Shown here piece after piece: positions 1-9,470 of a stretch of 64,000 bases of DNA. The translations under genes were made by a program, and so were the position numbers. Under the pieces are notes generated by a model. That model was not told the origin of the DNA. It searched no databases and saw nothing but the letters and a program-made list of their open reading frames with translations. Origin of the DNA: Halolactibacillus miurensis (lineage in GTDB: Bacteria; Bacillota; Bacilli; Bacillales; Amphibacillaceae); assembly GCF_900116255.1 (NCBI RefSeq), contig NZ_FPAI01000017.1, positions 1 through 64,000 of the forward strand. The letters are read 5' to 3'. The first letter of the stretch is position 1; every line of letters begins with the position of its first letter.

Positions 1-5
1 CTATG

Positions 6-121
6 GTTTAGTGACAATAGCGAAGAGGTCACACCTGTTCCCATGCCGAACACAGTAGTTAAGCTCTTCAGCGCCGATGGTAGTTGGGCTTAAGCTCCGC
101 GAGAGTAGGACGTCGCTAAGC
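6..121 (+). rRNA. rrf: 5S ribosomal RNA
   Basis: The stretch closely matches Bacillus 5S rRNA, including the conserved GCGAAGAGGTCACACC and CCGAACACAGTAGTTAAGC segments and the GAGAGTAGGACGTCGC 3' part. The two ends pair as helix I. It is the last gene of an rRNA operon whose 16S and 23S genes must lie to the left. A terminator follows at once and no tRNA gene is seen after it. Exact ends are uncertain by a few bases. Confidence 0.96.
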
Positions 122-127
122 AACTAA

Positions 128-166
128 AACCCCCTTTTAAGGTGTTCCTTAAAAGGGGGTTTTTCT
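128..166 (+). terminator. Rho-independent terminator of the rRNA operon
   Basis: A 14-bp stem (129-142 with 147-160) closes a four-base loop and is followed by a run of T. It lies just after the 5S gene, as expected for the end of an rrn operon. Confidence 0.95.
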
Positions 167-167
167 A

Positions 168-176
168 TGTTATAAT
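168..176 (+). promoter_or_regulatory. Putative extended -10 promoter of the lipoprotein gene
   Basis: TGTTATAAT is a perfect extended -10 (TGN plus TATAAT at 171-176). The -35 position falls in the rRNA terminator and is poor, so the call rests on the extended -10 element. The same bases are part of a CTATGTT/AACATAG inverted repeat (165-187). Confidence 0.5.
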
Positions 177-234
177 AAAAAACATAGCTATAAATTAAGG
201 AATCAGGACAATCAAATAAGAGAGAAGGGATTAG

Positions 235-807
235 ATGAAATGGAAAATCATGATGTTGATTGGTTTTTTATTAATTTTGACAGGATGTTCAGAACGAACA
301 GCGCTGACAGCAGCAGATATTGTCGTCGAATTAAATAATCGTCCACTCGAACAGTTTGAAACAATAGCTCAGTTACCCTTCACCGTTCATTTAGATGTGA
401 GCGAAACGGAGATAGAGACTGATACATATCAACTCTCGCTTGAATTAACCTTGCTAAACTCAGAAGAAATGGTAAGAGAGGTACAAGTCACCGCCGTATT
501 ACCGGACGATTTACGCGAGTATTTTGTGACGGGTGAACCACAGTTACCGTTCTCTAATCATTTTGACATCGAAGAAGAGATGCGTGAATACTTTATATTA
601 ACGCCAAGTGATGATCAAACGATTCAAGTACAAGTTGAACGCCCATTAAAACAGAGGTTGACAGATGAAGATGTCGATGAAATCACCAAACAGTTAGAGA
701 AGATAAAACTTAAACTGACTTATGTAACGGAAAGTAATGACGTGACTGTTCATTATGTGACACTATCGAGTGAATCGATTCATGTAGGTGATAGAGTTGC
801 TGAGTGA
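235..807 (+). CDS. Lipoprotein of unknown function
   Basis: The 190-residue product starts with a type II signal peptide: positively charged N-terminus, hydrophobic stretch, and lipobox LTGC with the lipidated cysteine at residue 18. The rest is acidic, soluble and rich in beta-prone stretches (residues 45-90 and 120-185), with no membrane segment or motif I recognise. The mature protein should be anchored outside the cytoplasmic membrane. AGAAGGGA about 7 bases upstream supports the ATG. It stands alone between the rRNA operon and degV, where B. subtilis has no equivalent. Being a lipoprotein is well supported; the function is unknown. Confidence 0.8.
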   Translation: MKWKIMMLIGFLLILTGCSERTALTAADIVVELNNRPLEQFETIAQLPFTVHLDVSETEIETDTYQLSLELTLLNSEEMVREVQVTAVLPDDLREYFVTGEPQLPFSNHFDIEEEMREYFILTPSDDQTIQVQVERPLKQRLTDEDVDEITKQLEKIKLKLTYVTESNDVTVHYVTLSSESIHVGDRVAE

Positions 808-872
808 AAATTCTAGTCATGAGTCATAACAGATTGTAATATGTAAATCAAAAAAGAATCTTCTTGCTTATA

Positions 873-901
873 TTGGAGAAGGTAAGAGAGTATGCTATAG
901 T
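873..901 (+). promoter_or_regulatory. Sigma-A promoter of degV
   Basis: TTGGAG (873-878), a 17-bp spacer and TATAGT (896-901), with an extended TGC just before the -10. The position, about 55 bases before the degV start, fits. Confidence 0.7.
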
Positions 902-957
902 ATAGGAATCAGCAGAAAAAAGTGAGGCGTTAGCCTTATACCAAAGGAGTATTACGT

Positions 958-1809
958 ATGGAAAAGATTGCATGGGTCACAGATAGTACATGTGGATTAC
1001 CTCAGTCATTTATTGAAGAACATCACATTCATGTCTTACCGATGATTGTTGATATCAATAACATCTCTTATCGAGAAGACATTGAAATTAGTAAAGAAGA
1101 AATATATGAATTATTGAAACAATACGGAGAAGGTGCTAAAACAAGCCAACCAGCATATGGTGAGTTTGTGACATTGTATGAACAGCTTGCGGAAGCAGAC
1201 ACGTATGATAAAGTGATTGCGATTCATGCCTCAAGTGCCTTAACAGGAACCTATCAAAGTTCTGTGAGTGCCTCTCAAATGGTGGATTTAGATGTGGAAG
1301 TGATTGATTCTAAAGTGGGTTCATTTGCGCTTGGGCAAATGATACGTAAAGGTATTCATATGGCTCAGACAGGTAAAAGCATGGATGAGATTGTGAAGAC
1401 CATTCATCATTACACCGATCATTTAGAAATGTATTTATTGCCACAAAGCTTAGAACAGATGCGAAAAAGTGGACGCGTGAGTACCACACAGTCGGTGTTT
1501 GCTAACTTATTAAGCATCAATATTATTTTACGCTTTGATAAGGGTAAAATTATTATTGATGATAAAATAAGAAGTAAAAAGAAAGCCGTTCGTTATCTAT
1601 TCCAAGCGATTGACCAAGCTTATAATTCTGGCGAGCTAACAGAGCTAGGTATTATGCATGCAGGTGCTAAAGAAAGAGCAGAGGAATGGAAACAAGAATT
1701 ACTAAATATGTATGAAAATTTAAAGATTCAAGTTGAGCCACTTGTACCGGTAGCGGGTGTTCATGCGGGCCATGGGACGATGGCTATTTCATGGTTGAAA
1801 GAGAATTAA
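958..1809 (+). CDS. DegV family fatty-acid-binding protein
   Basis: The 283-residue product has the usual DegV length and landmarks: N-terminal WVTDSTCGLP, the EDIEIS segment, KTSQPAYGEF around residue 61, the SSALTGTYQS loop near residue 83, and a C-terminal HAGHGTMAISW end. Family members bind a fatty acid between two alpha/beta domains and can act as FakB subunits presenting fatty acid to the kinase FakA; whether this paralogue does so cannot be read from sequence. AAGGAG at the right spacing supports the ATG. It has its own promoter and a terminator-like hairpin after it, so it is probably a single-gene unit. Confidence 0.92.
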   Translation: MEKIAWVTDSTCGLPQSFIEEHHIHVLPMIVDINNISYREDIEISKEEIYELLKQYGEGAKTSQPAYGEFVTLYEQLAEADTYDKVIAIHASSALTGTYQSSVSASQMVDLDVEVIDSKVGSFALGQMIRKGIHMAQTGKSMDEIVKTIHHYTDHLEMYLLPQSLEQMRKSGRVSTTQSVFANLLSINIILRFDKGKIIIDDKIRSKKKAVRYLFQAIDQAYNSGELTELGIMHAGAKERAEEWKQELLNMYENLKIQVEPLVPVAGVHAGHGTMAISWLKEN

Positions 1810-1890
1810 TCGCTTAAGGAATGAGCTTGGGCCCTGGCGACTTCTTTCATGAGTTAATGACGCATGAAATAACTTCATAAAACATTAAGA

Positions 1891-1919
1891 ATAGATCACC
1901 ATTCGGCGGTCTATTTTTT
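1891..1919 (+). terminator. Terminator after degV
   Basis: A 10-position stem with one mismatch (1891-1900 with 1905-1914) is followed by TTTTTT. It lies between degV and the mgtC-like gene, only about 30 bases before the latter. A second hairpin without a T-run (TTTCATG/CATGAAA, 1845-1869) precedes it. Confidence 0.75.
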
Positions 1920-1946
1920 AAAATAACGAAAAGTAAGGAGAAACTG

Positions 1947-2636
1947 ATGATTGACATTCTTTTAGGAGAACATTTTGTAACGATGAGTATTCGACTCGTA
2001 TTAGCCCTTGTACTTTCAGGTCTGATAGGTTTTGAACGAGAAATCAATAAACATTCAGCGGGTTTTCGAACCCACATTTTAGTTGGGGTGAGTTCCACCC
2101 TACTGATGTTAATGTCTTTATACGGTTTTACCGATTATATTACCGAGCATCAAGACATAGTCAACTTTGACCCTGCCCGGATTCCTTCATATGTGGTGAG
2201 CGGAATTGGCTTTTTAGGTGCCGGAACTATCATCGTCAATGGTATGACAGTTAAAGGCTTAACGACGGCCGCCTCCATTTGGGCTGTCGCAGGTCTCGGA
2301 CTTGTTGTGGGGATAGGGATGTACGGTGTTGCGATTATGACGACACTCATTATTCTTTTAAGTTTAATCTTTTTAAATAACTTTGAACAACGTGTGACTA
2401 AACGCGGTCAATCTGCACAACTGACTATCTTAGTGAACTCTGTGCAAGCTATTGAAGACATCTTAAAAAAGTACAATCAAAACGGGGTCGTGATTCAAAA
2501 TATTAATGTGAATACGGATGAATCAGACTATCCTATCGTCACAACAGATGTAACTTTAAGTAAAGCCATTACGAAAAGTGAACTTGTGGTCGTGTTGTCC
2601 AAACTCGATGACGTAAGAGAAGTGTATCATGGATGA
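1947..2636 (+). CDS. MgtC/SapB family membrane protein
   Basis: The 229-residue product has the MgtC/SapB arrangement: hydrophobic segments over about residues 10-140, with the family signature LSGLIGFEREINKHSAGFRTH in the first cytoplasmic loop and GIGFLGAGTI before the third or fourth helix. The C-terminal 75 residues form a soluble ACT-like tail. MgtC proteins are inner-membrane proteins linked to magnesium limitation and, in some bacteria, to restraint of F1Fo ATP synthase; the role in Gram-positives is not settled. AAGGAGAAA before the ATG supports the start. I see no M-box magnesium riboswitch upstream. Confidence 0.9.
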   Translation: MIDILLGEHFVTMSIRLVLALVLSGLIGFEREINKHSAGFRTHILVGVSSTLLMLMSLYGFTDYITEHQDIVNFDPARIPSYVVSGIGFLGAGTIIVNGMTVKGLTTAASIWAVAGLGLVVGIGMYGVAIMTTLIILLSLIFLNNFEQRVTKRGQSAQLTILVNSVQAIEDILKKYNQNGVVIQNINVNTDESDYPIVTTDVTLSKAITKSELVVVLSKLDDVREVYHG

Positions 2637-2642
2637 TATCAG

Positions 2643-2671
2643 TTGCATCTTTCTTGTTGGCATTATAAAAT
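2643..2671 (+). promoter_or_regulatory. Sigma-A promoter of the ctsR operon
   Basis: TTGCAT (2643-2648), a 17-bp spacer and TAAAAT (2666-2671); an overlapping TATAAA is a possible alternative -10. The CtsR operator begins 8 bases after the -10, so bound repressor would cover the transcription start. Confidence 0.75.
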
Positions 2672-2679
2672 ATAGATAA

Positions 2680-2702
2680 AGTCAAAGATAGTCAAAGTCA
2701 AG
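2680..2702 (+). promoter_or_regulatory. CtsR operator
   Basis: AGTCAAA (2680-2686), three bases, AGTCAAA (2690-2696) matches the known CtsR heptad direct repeat (RGTCAAA-N3-RGTCAAA). A third, imperfect GTCAAG follows. It lies just downstream of the -10 element, consistent with autorepression of the operon and release on heat or protein stress. Confidence 0.93.
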
Positions 2703-2716
2703 AAAGGAAGAGGATT

Positions 2717-3187
2717 ATGCGTAACATCTCAGATATTATCGAAGCGCATTTAAAAATGATTCTTGAAGAAGCGAAGCATAATCATATAGAAATTAAGCGT
2801 AGTGAAATTGCTGATCAGTTTTCTTGTGTTCCTTCTCAAATTAATTATGTCATTAATACTCGATTTACAAAAGAACGAGGTTATCTCGTTGAAAGTAAAC
2901 GCGGGGGTGGTGGCTATATTAGAATTCAACGAGCCGTCGAGAATGATCAAAATGTCTTGTTGGATGAATTGATTGATTTAATTGAACCCCGTGTCTCTCA
3001 ATCTATCGGTGAGGCTATTCTCAGTCGTTTAGTTGAGGCTGATTATATTACCTTACGTGAGGCTAAGATTATGAAGGCAGCAATCGATCGTGAAACCTTA
3101 CGGTTTAAATTACCTTATCGTGATGATATACGTGCGCGTATTCTCAGTGCGATGTTAACGACGTTAAAATATCACGAAGAGTATTAA
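2717..3187 (+). CDS. ctsR: Class III heat-shock repressor CtsR
   Basis: At 156 residues the protein is the usual CtsR length. It has the N-terminal winged helix-turn-helix (about residues 1-70) with the glycine-rich wing RGGGGYIR at 62-69; in the family, the arginine just before the glycines contacts DNA and is the phosphorylation target of McsB. The C-terminal helical domain (about 80-156) dimerises. First gene of ctsR-mcsA-mcsB-clpC, directly behind a CtsR operator, so it represses itself. AGGAAGAGG before the ATG fits. Confidence 0.98.
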   Translation: MRNISDIIEAHLKMILEEAKHNHIEIKRSEIADQFSCVPSQINYVINTRFTKERGYLVESKRGGGGYIRIQRAVENDQNVLLDELIDLIEPRVSQSIGEAILSRLVEADYITLREAKIMKAAIDRETLRFKLPYRDDIRARILSAMLTTLKYHEEY

Positions 3188-3204
3188 GTTTGGAGGAATG
3201 CGAA

Positions 3205-3738
3205 ATGGAATGTGAACACTGTCATGAGCGTCCAGCAACCTTGCACTTTACTCAGTACGCTCATGGTAAAAAACACGTACAACATTTGTGTCATACATGC
3301 GCACATGATCTCGGTTTAATCGAAGCCAACGATCACTATCCGATTCATGATTTATTGAGTGATTTATTCAAAATGAATTCAGCACTAAGTAATAGTCAAA
3401 GACAAACATCCGCACGGGAGACAAAAACGTGCCCAACGTGTCAAATGACGTATACGCAATTTGTGAAGCATTATAAGTTTGGTTGCAAAGATTGTTATGA
3501 AACATTTAGCGCGGAGCTTGAACCCGTGTTAAAACGGGTACATAACGGTAATACCACTCATGTTGGTAAAGTACCCAAACACCAACACGCTCACGTATCA
3601 AAACTTCAACAAATCAAAATGTATCGTGAACAAATGAAAACGTTCATCGAGGAAGAACGTTTTGAAGAAGCGGCGGAACTACGTGATATGATTAAAGCGT
3701 TGGAACAAACCGAGCCCAACGTAGGGGAGGCTGAATGA
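3205..3738 (+). CDS. mcsA: McsA, zinc-binding activator of McsB
   Basis: The 177-residue protein has two zinc-binding modules (CEHC and CHTC near residues 3-32; CPTC and CKDC near residues 73-97) and a C-terminal UVR motif ([18 protein letters not shown]), as in McsA. It activates the arginine kinase McsB and helps control CtsR. GGAGGA at 3193-3198 sits at good spacing before ATG 3205; the in-frame TTG at 3190 lies inside that Shine-Dalgarno, so it was rejected. mcsB follows after one base. Confidence 0.96.
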   Translation: MECEHCHERPATLHFTQYAHGKKHVQHLCHTCAHDLGLIEANDHYPIHDLLSDLFKMNSALSNSQRQTSARETKTCPTCQMTYTQFVKHYKFGCKDCYETFSAELEPVLKRVHNGNTTHVGKVPKHQHAHVSKLQQIKMYREQMKTFIEEERFEEAAELRDMIKALEQTEPNVGEAE

Positions 3739-3739
3739 G

Positions 3740-4810
3740 ATGTCACTTCAATCCTTTATTGACCGGGCGATTAGCCCTTGGATGCAAGAAGGTGGGCCGG
3801 CTGATGATATTGTCTTAAGTACACGCATTCGTTTAGCCCGTAATTTAAGCGATAGTCCTTTCCCACTAACAGCCTCTTCAGAAGCGTTAAAGAAAGTAAG
3901 TCATCATGTTACGGAGGCGCTTGTCGGTGAAACGATGAGTCATTATGAAGACTTGCAGTTCTTGTCATTGCCTGATTTAAGTGCCTTAGATACACGTGCC
4001 TTAGTAGAAAAACATTTAATCAGTCCCTATCTCGTTGAACATATCAATCATAGTGGGGTCCTGTTATCAACGAATGAACAATTATCGATTATGGTAAATG
4101 AAGAGGATCATTTAAGAATTCAACTCTACTTCCCAGGCTTACAACTTGAACAAGCATTAACAGAAGCCTTTTTAGTTGATGATGCGATTGAAAGTAAGTT
4201 AAGCTATGCTTTTCATGAGACATACGGCTACTTAACAACATGCCCTACCAATGTAGGCACAGGGCTGCGTGCGTCGGTGATGGTCCACTTACCAGCATTG
4301 TCAATGACGAATAAATTGCAGAAAATGATCCCAGCCATTAATCAGCTTGGTCTTGTTGTCAGAGGCATTTACGGAGAAGGAACAGAAGCGATTGGTAACA
4401 TTTACCAAGTGTCGAACCAAGTCACGCTTGGCCGCACAGAAAAAGATATCATTGATAACTTATCAAGTGTTATCGCAAAACTGATTGAACATGAGCGTGC
4501 TGTCAGAGAAGTATTGACGAAGCAATCGGGTGTCGAGTTAGAAGATCGGATCTACCGATCATATGGTACGCTTAAATATAGCCGATTGATTGAATCAAAA
4601 GAAGCCGCAAAATGTATATCCGATGTTAGATTGGGTATAGATGTAGGGTATATAACAGATATATCAAAAACGATTTTAAGTGAGCTGATGGTTCTAACCC
4701 AGCCAGCCTTTTTACAACAGTATGCTAAACGCCACTTAAATCAATATGAACGTGACCAGAAACGGGCGACAATGATTCGTGAACGGTTAACGTTAGAGAA
4801 AGATCACTAA
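3740..4810 (+). CDS. mcsB: Protein arginine kinase McsB
   Basis: The 356-residue protein belongs to the ATP:guanido phosphotransferase family. It shows the nucleotide-binding STRIRLARN at residues 27-35 and the [18 protein letters not shown] block near residue 167, which holds the conserved cysteine and arginines. McsB phosphorylates arginines on CtsR and on client proteins, marking them for ClpC-ClpP. It lies one base after mcsA with GGGGAGG upstream, so translational coupling is likely. Full length. Confidence 0.97.
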   Translation: MSLQSFIDRAISPWMQEGGPADDIVLSTRIRLARNLSDSPFPLTASSEALKKVSHHVTEALVGETMSHYEDLQFLSLPDLSALDTRALVEKHLISPYLVEHINHSGVLLSTNEQLSIMVNEEDHLRIQLYFPGLQLEQALTEAFLVDDAIESKLSYAFHETYGYLTTCPTNVGTGLRASVMVHLPALSMTNKLQKMIPAINQLGLVVRGIYGEGTEAIGNIYQVSNQVTLGRTEKDIIDNLSSVIAKLIEHERAVREVLTKQSGVELEDRIYRSYGTLKYSRLIESKEAAKCISDVRLGIDVGYITDISKTILSELMVLTQPAFLQQYAKRHLNQYERDQKRATMIRERLTLEKDH

Positions 4811-4821
4811 AGGAGGAAACA

Positions 4822-7257
4822 ATGATGATGTTTGGACGATTTACTGAACGCGCCCAAAAAGTCCTTGCGCTATCGCAAGAAGAAGCGATTCGCTTAGGAC
4901 ATACGAATATAGGAACAGAACATATTTTACTCGGACTCATTAAAGAAGGCGACGGGATTGCGGCAAAAGCTTTAACATCTCTTGGTCTGAAGTTTGAAGA
5001 TATTCAAGAAGAGGTTGAGATTTTAATCGGTACAGGACAAAAACAATCCCAAACGATTCACTATACACCGCGTGCAAAGAAAGTCATTGAGTTATCAATG
5101 GATGAAGCCCGTAAACTTGGCCACAGCTATGTTGGGACAGAACATATCTTACTTGGTTTGATTAGAGAAGATGAAGGTGTCGCCTCACGTGTACTACGTA
5201 ATCTAGATGTGAGTCTCAACCGCGCTCGTCAACAAGTCTTACAATTACTCGGTGCTTCTGAATCAAATCGTAAAGGCAACGGCCGTCAATCACAAAATAA
5301 TACGGCTGAAACACCGACATTAGATTCCTTAGCTCGTGACTTAACGGTGATCGCTAAAGAAGGTCATATTGATCCGGTTATTGGCCGCGAAAAAGAAATT
5401 GAGCGCGTCATTCAAGTACTAAGCCGTCGAACTAAGAATAATCCGGTGCTGATCGGGGAACCGGGTGTCGGTAAAACCGCTATCGCAGAAGGTTTAGCAC
5501 AGAAGATTGTCTCCAATGATGTTCCGGAGTTGTTACGTGACAAACGCGTCATGACACTAGATATGGGAACAGTAGTAGCGGGTACAAAATACCGCGGGGA
5601 ATTTGAAGATCGCTTGAAAAAAGTCATGGAAGAAATCCGTCAAGCAGGAAATGTCCTCTTATTCATTGATGAGCTGCATACACTTGTTGGTGCTGGTGGT
5701 GCTGAAGGAGCGATTGATGCTTCAAATATCTTAAAACCGTCTCTTGCCAGGGGTGAACTCCAATGCATTGGTGCCACAACATTAGATGAATATCGTAAGC
5801 ATATCGAAAAAGATGCTGCCTTAGAACGGCGTTTCCAACCGATTCAAGTCGATGAACCGACAGTAGAAGAGTCCATTCAAATCTTAAAAGGTTTACGCGA
5901 TCGTTATGAAGCGCACCACCGTGTGACGATTACGGATGAAGCGATTGACGCGGCGGTTAACTTATCGAACCGTTATATTACCGACCGGTTCTTGCCGGAT
6001 AAAGCGATTGATTTGATTGATGAAGCTGGGTCACGTGTAAGACTTCGCTCATATACCGCACCACCTAACTTAAAAGAGTTGGAACAACGTTTAGAAGAGG
6101 CTAAAAAAGAAAAAGATGCGGCAGTCCAATCACAAGAGTTTGAAAAAGCGGCCTCATTTAGAGATGCGGAACAAAAACTGCGTCAGGAATTAGAAGAAAC
6201 AAAAGGTAAGTGGAAAGAAAAACAAGGGCAAGTAGATTCAGAAGTTGTGACAGACGATATTGCGACAGTTGTCTCAACGTGGACAGGCGTCCCAGTCAAA
6301 TCATTGACAAAAGATGAAAGCGACCGTCTCTTAAGCTTAGAACAAACGTTACACGGCCGTGTGATTGGTCAAGAAGAAGCGGTCGATGCCGTATCAAAAG
6401 CGATTCGTCGCGCACGTGCAGGACTGAAAGACCCGAAACGTCCAATTGGCTCATTTATTTTCCTTGGACCAACGGGTGTCGGTAAAACGGAACTGGCACG
6501 CGCCTTAGCTGAAGCGATGTTTGGTGATGAGGATGCGATGATTCGCATTGATATGAGTGAGTATATGGAAAAACATAATACGTCACGTCTTGTTGGTTCA
6601 CCTCCAGGTTATGTCGGATATGAAGAGGGCGGTCAACTGACAGAAAAAGTTCGTCGTAAGCCTTACTCGGTCGTGTTATTGGATGAGATTGAAAAAGCGC
6701 ACCCAGAAGTCTTTAACATTCTACTTCAAGTATTAGAAGATGGACGGTTAACTGACTCTAAAGGTCGTCTGATTGACTTTAGAAATACGGTGCTGATTAT
6801 GACATCTAATGTTGGTGCCAGTGAGTTAAAACAAAACAAATTTGTTGGTTTTAACTTAGAAGATGAAACGCGTGATTATAAAGATATGAAATCAAAAGTG
6901 ACCGACGCTTTAAAGAAAGCGTTCCGTCCAGAGTTCTTAAACCGAATTGATGAAACGATTGTCTTCCACTCACTTGAGAAGAAACATATGAAAGATATTG
7001 TGACATTAATGTTGGATCAATTGAAAAAACGTCTAAACGAACAAGACTTAGACTTTACGATGTCTGAAAAGGCGATTGAAAAAATTGCAGAAGAAGGTTT
7101 TGATCCAGAATACGGCGCGAGACCACTTCGTCGTTCGATTCAAAAAAATATCGAAGATCTGCTTTCAGAAGCTTTACTTCGGGAAGAGATTAAAAAAGGT
7201 GAAACAACCCGGATTGGTCTCAACAGTAAAGGTAAGTTCATTATTTTAAACAGTTAA
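4822..7257 (+). CDS. clpC: AAA+ unfoldase ClpC
   Basis: The 811-residue Hsp100 protein has two Clp-N repeats (about 1-145), a first AAA+ domain with Walker [10 protein letters not shown] near residue 212, a middle domain carrying the UVR-like [13 protein letters not shown], and a second AAA+ domain with Walker [10 protein letters not shown] near residue 549. It feeds arginine-phosphorylated or adaptor-bound substrates to ClpP. Three in-frame ATG codons sit at the start; AAAGGAGG fits any of them, and the first is given. A terminator closes the operon. Confidence 0.98.
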   Translation: MMMFGRFTERAQKVLALSQEEAIRLGHTNIGTEHILLGLIKEGDGIAAKALTSLGLKFEDIQEEVEILIGTGQKQSQTIHYTPRAKKVIELSMDEARKLGHSYVGTEHILLGLIREDEGVASRVLRNLDVSLNRARQQVLQLLGASESNRKGNGRQSQNNTAETPTLDSLARDLTVIAKEGHIDPVIGREKEIERVIQVLSRRTKNNPVLIGEPGVGKTAIAEGLAQKIVSNDVPELLRDKRVMTLDMGTVVAGTKYRGEFEDRLKKVMEEIRQAGNVLLFIDELHTLVGAGGAEGAIDASNILKPSLARGELQCIGATTLDEYRKHIEKDAALERRFQPIQVDEPTVEESIQILKGLRDRYEAHHRVTITDEAIDAAVNLSNRYITDRFLPDKAIDLIDEAGSRVRLRSYTAPPNLKELEQRLEEAKKEKDAAVQSQEFEKAASFRDAEQKLRQELEETKGKWKEKQGQVDSEVVTDDIATVVSTWTGVPVKSLTKDESDRLLSLEQTLHGRVIGQEEAVDAVSKAIRRARAGLKDPKRPIGSFIFLGPTGVGKTELARALAEAMFGDEDAMIRIDMSEYMEKHNTSRLVGSPPGYVGYEEGGQLTEKVRRKPYSVVLLDEIEKAHPEVFNILLQVLEDGRLTDSKGRLIDFRNTVLIMTSNVGASELKQNKFVGFNLEDETRDYKDMKSKVTDALKKAFRPEFLNRIDETIVFHSLEKKHMKDIVTLMLDQLKKRLNEQDLDFTMSEKAIEKIAEEGFDPEYGARPLRRSIQKNIEDLLSEALLREEIKKGETTRIGLNSKGKFIILNS

Positions 7258-7267
7258 GGAAGTGTTA

Positions 7268-7309
7268 AGCTCAATCATTTGTTAAAACAAGTGATTGAGC
7301 TCTTTTTTT
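7268..7309 (+). terminator. Terminator of the ctsR-clpC operon
   Basis: AGCTCAATCA pairs with TGATTGAGCT, with extra pairing toward the loop, then a run of seven T. It follows the clpC stop by about 10 bases. Confidence 0.95.
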
Positions 7310-7341
7310 AATTACTCAACAAAAAAACTTTTAAAACAGAC

Positions 7342-7369
7342 TAGACACGTTGGTGTTTTGTGTTATAAT
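7342..7369 (+). promoter_or_regulatory. Sigma-A promoter of the S-box operon
   Basis: TAGACA (7342-7347), a 16-bp spacer and a perfect TATAAT (7364-7369). Transcription would start near 7376, about 20 bases before the riboswitch. Confidence 0.8.
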
Positions 7370-7392
7370 CAGTTTATTCAAAATTTTATAAA

Positions 7393-7500
7393 CAATTATC
7401 AAGAGTGAACGAGAGATCTGGCTCTACGACTTCACGGCAACCTGGCTTATGCTAAGGTGCCCCTACCAGCAAAGCAGTAACTGCTTTGGATGATGAGTTC
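7393..7500 (+). promoter_or_regulatory. SAM-I (S-box) riboswitch aptamer
   Basis: The conserved SAM-I elements are present in order: ATTATCAAGAG at the 5' side, CACGGCAACCTGG, AAGGTGCCCCTACCAGC, the P4 hairpin AAGCAG-TAA-CTGCTT (7472-7486), and the 3' P1 strand GATGATGAG. P1 forms from 7395-7400 with 7489-7494. Known S-boxes stop transcription when S-adenosylmethionine is plentiful, so the genes downstream should be expressed in methionine/SAM shortage. Confidence 0.95.
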
Positions 7501-7512
7501 TATTAAGGACGT

Positions 7513-7553
7513 GTCCTTTAAGCATCCAAGCTGCTTAAAGGGCATTTTTTTAT
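7513..7553 (+). terminator. S-box expression-platform terminator
   Basis: A 12-bp stem (7513-7524 with 7532-7543) is followed by a T-run. The loop and 5' arm bases CATCCAAGC (7523-7531) can instead pair with GCTTTGGATG (7483-7492), which overlaps the 3' strand of P1. That gives a plausible antiterminator that excludes the SAM-bound aptamer. Confidence 0.93.
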
Positions 7554-7621
7554 TGTTTTAGCCCTTAGGTATAACAATTTTTTGTCTTCATTTAAAAAAT
7601 ATGCGAAGAGGAGAATGACAG

Positions 7622-9400
7622 ATGACAAATCAAGATACGTATCAACTTGACACACTATCTTTACACGGAGGGACAGCGCCTGATCCAACGACTGGCGCGC
7701 GGGCGATCCCCATTTATCAATCCACATCTTTTGTTTTTCAAGACACAACCCATGCCGAAAGACTGTTTAGCTTAGAAGAAACCGGTCATATTTACTCCCG
7801 CATTGGCAACCCAACGGTCGATGCTTTTGAAAAAAGAGTCGCCTTACTAGAAGGTGGTGTTGCCGCTGTGGCGACGTCATCTGGTATGGCGGCCATTACC
7901 TTAACAATTCTTAATTTGTGTGAATCAGGTGATGAGATTGTCGCAGCAATTAATCTGTATGGTGGGACATACAATTTATTTAAAACAACGTTAAAACGTT
8001 ATGGAATTACGGTGCGTTTTGTTGAACCAAATGATTTAGTGGGATTTGAAGCAGCGATTAATGACCAGACCAAAGCGATTTTCGGTGAGATTATTGGCAA
8101 TCCAAGTTTAGATGTCTTTGATGTAGAAGGTGTCAGTGAGATTGCTCATCGCTATCAAATCCCTTTAATTATTGATAACACCTTTGCGACACCTTACTTA
8201 ATTAAGCCAATTGAAAAGGGCGCCGATATCGTGATTCACTCAGCGACGAAGTGGATTGGTGGACATGGAACAACGGTGGGTGGCATTGTCGTTGATGGGG
8301 GACGCTTTAAGTGGCAACAGGACAAATTTAAAGGCTTCACCGAGCCTGACCCAAGTTACAACAATATTCGGTATGCGAATGAGTTTGGTGGACTTGCCTT
8401 CTCGGTTAAATTAAGGGTACAACTCTTAAGAGACTTCGGTGCGTGTTTAAGTCCTGATTCGGCTTTTCGCTTACTGCAAGGATTAGAAACGTTACACCTC
8501 CGAGTGGAGCGCCACAATCAGAACGCATTAAAGTTAGCCACTTATTTAGACAAACATCCCGCGATTGATTGGGTGAATTACCCGGGTCTCCCGTCTCATC
8601 CATCTCACGTGGCAGCGAGAAAACGTCTGAATAATGGTTTTGGCTCCATTATTACCTTTGGCATTAAAGGCGGACGAGAGGAAGGGAAAGCGGTCATTGA
8701 AGCGGTGAGTTTATGGTCACATGTTGCTAATGTTGGCGATGCGAAATCACTGATTATTCATCCTGCTTCCACGACGCACCAACAGTTATCAACAGAAGAA
8801 CTGAAACAAACCGGGGTCACAGACGACTTGATTCGTCTCTCAGTCGGTCTCGAACATATTGATGACTTAATTCATGATTTAGACCGTGCTCTAACAATTG
8901 CCACCGGGATTGAATTAGATGGACCGCGATCGATTAAAATTAATGATGAAGCGGTCATCCAGTGGTCATTATCATCGAGTCATAAGACAGAGAAAGGAGA
9001 AGTAAAGCCTAAAACGATTGCGGTTGTAGGCTTAAGCGGTAAAAAGGAGCGACCGAGTTATCGTTTAGCGGAGAAAATGCAGCGACTCGGCTATAAAATC
9101 ATCCCGGTCAATCCACGAGAAACGGCGATTTTAGGTGAAATATCCTATCCGGATCTTCAAAGTGTGCCAGAAGCGATAGATATTGTTCAAGTCTTCCGCG
9201 CGCCAGAAGCGGCCGTTGGTATTGCGAAAGAAGCTATCCAAGTAAAACCGAAAGTGTTTTGGCTCCAAGAAGGTGTTGTGAATGACGAGGCGTGTCACAT
9301 CGCTAAACAAGCCGGGTTAGAGGTTGTTCATAACCGTTGTACTTTTAAAGAAGCCCAGCGCCTTCGAGGTTCGGTTGTGACTTACCAATGTGAAATTTGA
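7622..9400 (+). CDS. O-acetylhomoserine sulfhydrylase (MetY) fused to a CoA-binding domain
   Basis: 592 residues. Residues 1-430 are a full Cys/Met-metabolism PLP enzyme of the MetY type: the PLP lysine is K210 in SATKWIGGHG, with LHGGTAPDP at the N-terminus and IRLSVGLEHIDDLI near the end. Family enzymes make homocysteine from O-acetylhomoserine and sulfide, releasing acetate. Residues 455-592 form a second domain resembling the YccU-type CoA-binding Rossmann fold (KTIAVVGLSGKKERPSYR, IPVNPRE, NRCTFKEAQRL). One uninterrupted frame joins them. The S-box upstream places it in methionine synthesis. The role of the second domain is unknown; binding of CoA or acetyl-CoA as a sensor is inference. 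Confidence 0.93.
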   Translation: MTNQDTYQLDTLSLHGGTAPDPTTGARAIPIYQSTSFVFQDTTHAERLFSLEETGHIYSRIGNPTVDAFEKRVALLEGGVAAVATSSGMAAITLTILNLCESGDEIVAAINLYGGTYNLFKTTLKRYGITVRFVEPNDLVGFEAAINDQTKAIFGEIIGNPSLDVFDVEGVSEIAHRYQIPLIIDNTFATPYLIKPIEKGADIVIHSATKWIGGHGTTVGGIVVDGGRFKWQQDKFKGFTEPDPSYNNIRYANEFGGLAFSVKLRVQLLRDFGACLSPDSAFRLLQGLETLHLRVERHNQNALKLATYLDKHPAIDWVNYPGLPSHPSHVAARKRLNNGFGSIITFGIKGGREEGKAVIEAVSLWSHVANVGDAKSLIIHPASTTHQQLSTEELKQTGVTDDLIRLSVGLEHIDDLIHDLDRALTIATGIELDGPRSIKINDEAVIQWSLSSSHKTEKGEVKPKTIAVVGLSGKKERPSYRLAEKMQRLGYKIIPVNPRETAILGEISYPDLQSVPEAIDIVQVFRAPEAAVGIAKEAIQVKPKVFWLQEGVVNDEACHIAKQAGLEVVHNRCTFKEAQRLRGSVVTYQCEI

Positions 9401-9470
9401 CGTCAAGCTAGCGTATAGACTAAAAGAACAGAAATAATCAAAATTAACCAAATAAAGGGGACGATAGGTA

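Noticed and set aside
1809-1890. Possible riboswitch before the mgtC-like gene
   Set aside because: The region holds a small hairpin and a terminator, but no M-box or other known metal-riboswitch motif could be matched, and it fits better as the degV 3' end.
7518-7748. Minus-strand open frame of 76 codons over the S-box terminator and metY start
   Set aside because: It reads through the riboswitch terminator and the start of a real gene on the other strand.
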